Shown piece after piece: positions 30,009 to 31,722 of a DNA stretch of 31,722 nt; within the stretch, counting starts at the first letter, position 1; each line of letters starts with the position of its first letter. The notes under the pieces were generated by a model. It was not told the DNA's origin. It ran no database searches and was given only the letters and a program-made list of their open reading frames with translations. The translations under genes were made by a program, and so were the position numbers. Source of the stretch: an uncultured Blautia sp. (GTDB lineage: Bacteria; Bacillota; Clostridia; Lachnospirales; Lachnospiraceae). Location of the stretch: contig URHH01000019.1 of the NCBI GenBank assembly GCA_900547615.1, positions 1-31,722 on the forward strand, given 5' to 3'.

Positions 30009-31499
30009 ATGCTGAACGAGAGTATAAGGAAACTGGTACAGTACGGGATTGATACAGGACTGACACCGGCATGTGAGAAAAATTATACAGTTAATCTTCT
30101 TCTTGACCTTTTTAAAGAGGATGAGTATGAAGAGCCAGCTGAAACTTTTACAGAAATCAATCTGGAAGAGGTTTTAAAAGAGCTTCTTGACGAGGCGGTA
30201 AAAAGAGGCATTATTGAGGACAGTGTTGTATACAGAGACTTATTCGACACAAAAATCATGAACTGTCTCATGCCCCGTCCTGCCCAGGTTCAGAAGGAAT
30301 TTTGGGACAGATATGAGAAAAGCCCGGAGGAGGCGACAGATTATTTCTATAAACTGAGCCAGGACAGTGATTATATCCGCCGTTACCGTGTGAAAAAGGA
30401 CAGAAAATGGAGTGTGGACAGTGAGTACGGCACAATCGACATTACCATTAACCTTTCAAAACCGGAAAAAGATCCGAAGGCGATTGCAGCAGCAAAGCTT
30501 GCAAAGGCAAGCAGCTACCCGAAATGTCTTCTCTGCCCGGAAAATGAAGGATATGCAGGAAGAGTCAATCACCCTGCAAGAGAGAATCACAGAATTATCC
30601 CTATCACTGTAAACGATACGCCGTGGGGATTCCAGTATTCTCCATATGTGTATTATAATGAGCACTGCATTGTGTTTAACAGCCAGCATACTCCTATGAA
30701 AATTGAGAGAAACACTTTTATCAAGCTTTTTGATTTTGTAAAGCTGTTCCCTCATTATTTCCTTGGCTCAAATGCAGACCTTCCTATTGTAGGCGGATCT
30801 ATTTTAAGCCACGACCATTTCCAGGGAGGACATTATACTTTTGCAATGGCAAAAGCGCCGATTGAAAAAGAAGTTACGATTCCAGGTTATGAAGATGTGG
30901 AGGCTGGTATCGTAAAATGGCCGCTTTCTGTTCTTCGTATCCGTCACAAAGATGAGAAGCGTCTGATTGACCTTGCTTCTCACGTTCTTGATGCATGGAG
31001 AGGATATACAGACGAGACTGCCTTTGTATTTGCAGAGACAGATGGAGAGCCTCATAACACTATTACCCCGATTGCGCGTAAAGTGGGAGATATGTTTGAA
31101 CTTGATCTTACATTAAGAAACAATATTACAACAGAGGAGAATCCTCTTGGCGTTTACCATCCGCACGCACAGTACCATAACATTAAGAAAGAAAATATCG
31201 GTCTTATTGAGGTAATGGGACTTGCCGTACTTCCTGCAAGACTGAAAGAGGAGCTTGAGCTTCTCGGAGAATACATTCTGGAAGGAAAGGATATTTCCTC
31301 CAATGAAAAAATCGAGAAACATGCCGCATGGGCAGAAAGTTTTCTTCCAAAATACGATAATCTGAATAAAGACAATATTCAGGACGTTCTGCAGAAAGAG
31401 GTGGGCGAAGTATTCGTTCATGTTCTGGAGGACGCGGGCGTATACAAATGTACACCGGAAGGCAGAGCTGCGTTTATGCGCTTCATAGAAACACTTTAA
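30009..31499 (+). CDS. galT: UTP/UDP-glucose--hexose-1-phosphate uridylyltransferase, class II
   Basis: 496 residues; AAAGGGG lies before the ATG. This is the longer Gram-positive class of GalT, unrelated in length to the short E. coli class. It swaps the uridylyl group between UDP-glucose and galactose-1-phosphate. Family stretches are CLLCPENEGYAGRVNHPAR (about 173-191), PWGFQYSPYVYYNEHCIVF, GGSILSHDHFQGGHYTF (about 258-274; His-rich active-site region) and NPLGVYHPHAQYHNIKKENIGLIEVMG. It is co-transcribed with galK and ends at a strong terminator. Confidence 0.96.
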   Translation: MLNESIRKLVQYGIDTGLTPACEKNYTVNLLLDLFKEDEYEEPAETFTEINLEEVLKELLDEAVKRGIIEDSVVYRDLFDTKIMNCLMPRPAQVQKEFWDRYEKSPEEATDYFYKLSQDSDYIRRYRVKKDRKWSVDSEYGTIDITINLSKPEKDPKAIAAAKLAKASSYPKCLLCPENEGYAGRVNHPARENHRIIPITVNDTPWGFQYSPYVYYNEHCIVFNSQHTPMKIERNTFIKLFDFVKLFPHYFLGSNADLPIVGGSILSHDHFQGGHYTFAMAKAPIEKEVTIPGYEDVEAGIVKWPLSVLRIRHKDEKRLIDLASHVLDAWRGYTDETAFVFAETDGEPHNTITPIARKVGDMFELDLTLRNNITTEENPLGVYHPHAQYHNIKKENIGLIEVMGLAVLPARLKEELELLGEYILEGKDISSNEKIEKHAAWAESFLPKYDNLNKDNIQDVLQKEVGEVFVHVLEDAGVYKCTPEGRAAFMRFIETL

Positions 31500-31506
31500 G
31501 ATAGAA

Positions 31507-31534
31507 AAAGACTGGCGAAAGCCGGTCTTTTTTC
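31507..31534 (+). terminator. Terminator of the galKT operon
   Basis: Stem AAAGACTGGC (31507-31516) / GCCGGTCTTT (31521-31530) with one T-G wobble, a GAAA tetraloop, and a T run after. Confidence 0.93.
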
Positions 31535-31544
31535 ACCGGTGCTG

Positions 31545-31573
31545 TTGAAAGATGGAAAAAAATCGTATATAAT
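31545..31573 (+). promoter_or_regulatory. Promoter of the truncated exported-protein gene
   Basis: TTGAAA (31545-31550), a 17-bp spacer, perfect TATAAT (31568-31573). The leader contains a short hairpin around GCCGG/CCGGC (about 31610-31624) before the AAGGAG site. Confidence 0.82.
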
Positions 31574-31638
31574 GAAAAAAGTGTAACATTTTCTTAATAA
31601 ACAGCTTTCGCCGGAGTGACCGGCAAGAAGGAGTTTTG

Positions 31639-31722
31639 ATGAAAAAAATGAATAAAAGAAAAAAGAATCCGGGAAGATTTTTAATGGTTTTTCTGATGAT
31701 GGCACTGATGTTGTTTGGAGCC
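31639..31722 (+). CDS. Exported or anchored protein, N-terminus only
   Basis: Twenty-eight residues before the window ends. AAGGAG lies six bases before the ATG and a good promoter is 66 bases upstream, so the start is well supported. The residues are a classic signal segment: a basic head (KKMNKRKKNPGR) and a hydrophobic core (FLMVFLMMALMLFGA). The rest of the protein, and so its function, is outside the window. Confidence 0.8.
   Translation, partial: MKKMNKRKKNPGRFLMVFLMMALMLFGA

Overview
The window looks like part of a chromosome from a Gram-positive gut anaerobe of the Clostridia, most likely a Lachnospiraceae member related to Blautia or Ruminococcus gnavus. This rests on strong AGGAGG-type ribosome sites, sigma-A promoters of the TTGACA/TATAAT type, small conserved Lachnospiraceae hypotheticals, a class II galT beside galK, and a YtfT/YjfF-type sugar permease pair. 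The genus is an inference. I saw no rRNA, tRNA, complete insertion sequence, prophage or CRISPR array.

Layout. Bases 1-1434 hold the end of a sugar ABC transporter operon (end of a YtfT-like permease, then YjfF) closed by a bidirectional terminator. Bases 1445-3398 on the minus strand hold an rRNA-methyltransferase-like gene, a YitT-family membrane protein and a small cysteine-rich protein. Bases 3514-8805 form a clean four-gene unit with a promoter and a terminator: aminotransferase, L,D-transpeptidase, ddl, murF (peptidoglycan precursor and cross-linking). A three-segment membrane protein, pgi and a 2-hydroxyacid dehydrogenase follow, ending at a large nested dyad. Bases 12105-15082 hold a small conserved protein, a 51-bp tandem repeat, a URO-D-superfamily protein and a divergent AraC regulator. 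Three half-sites spaced exactly 21 bp lie between the last two.

Bases 15151-20895 hold a B3/4-domain protein, a rhomboid protease that overlaps a soluble histidine kinase tail to tail, a HIT protein with an ECF-like sigma factor, murG on the minus strand, and then a DUF4367-like membrane protein and a DUF6147-like secreted protein. The sigma factor and the DUF4367-like protein look like a sigma/anti-sigma pair split by the inverted murG. A palindrome sits at the murG/DUF4367 divergent promoter region. Base composition becomes AT-rich from about 20041.

Bases 20896-21813 form the longest stretch without a confident gene and are the most unusual part. They contain a terminator-like hairpin, five degenerate units of a 52-53 bp tandem repeat that is not a coding repeat, and a structured element resembling a relic of a small type I toxin locus. 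After this come a beta-CASP metallo-beta-lactamase RNase-like gene, a TSCPD protein, a four-gene operon (mtnN, conserved hypothetical, SAM methyltransferase, large anchored surface protein with a possible inactive C39-like tail), the Leloir genes galK and galT, and the start of an exported protein cut by the window end.

The themes are sugar uptake and galactose/glucose-6-phosphate metabolism, cell-wall precursor synthesis (ddl, murF, murG, L,D-transpeptidase), S-adenosylmethionine chemistry (mtnN next to a methyltransferase), and several local regulators. Most genes are ordinary chromosomal genes. The candidates for something undescribed are the split sigma/DUF4367/DUF6147 locus and the adjacent repeat array.
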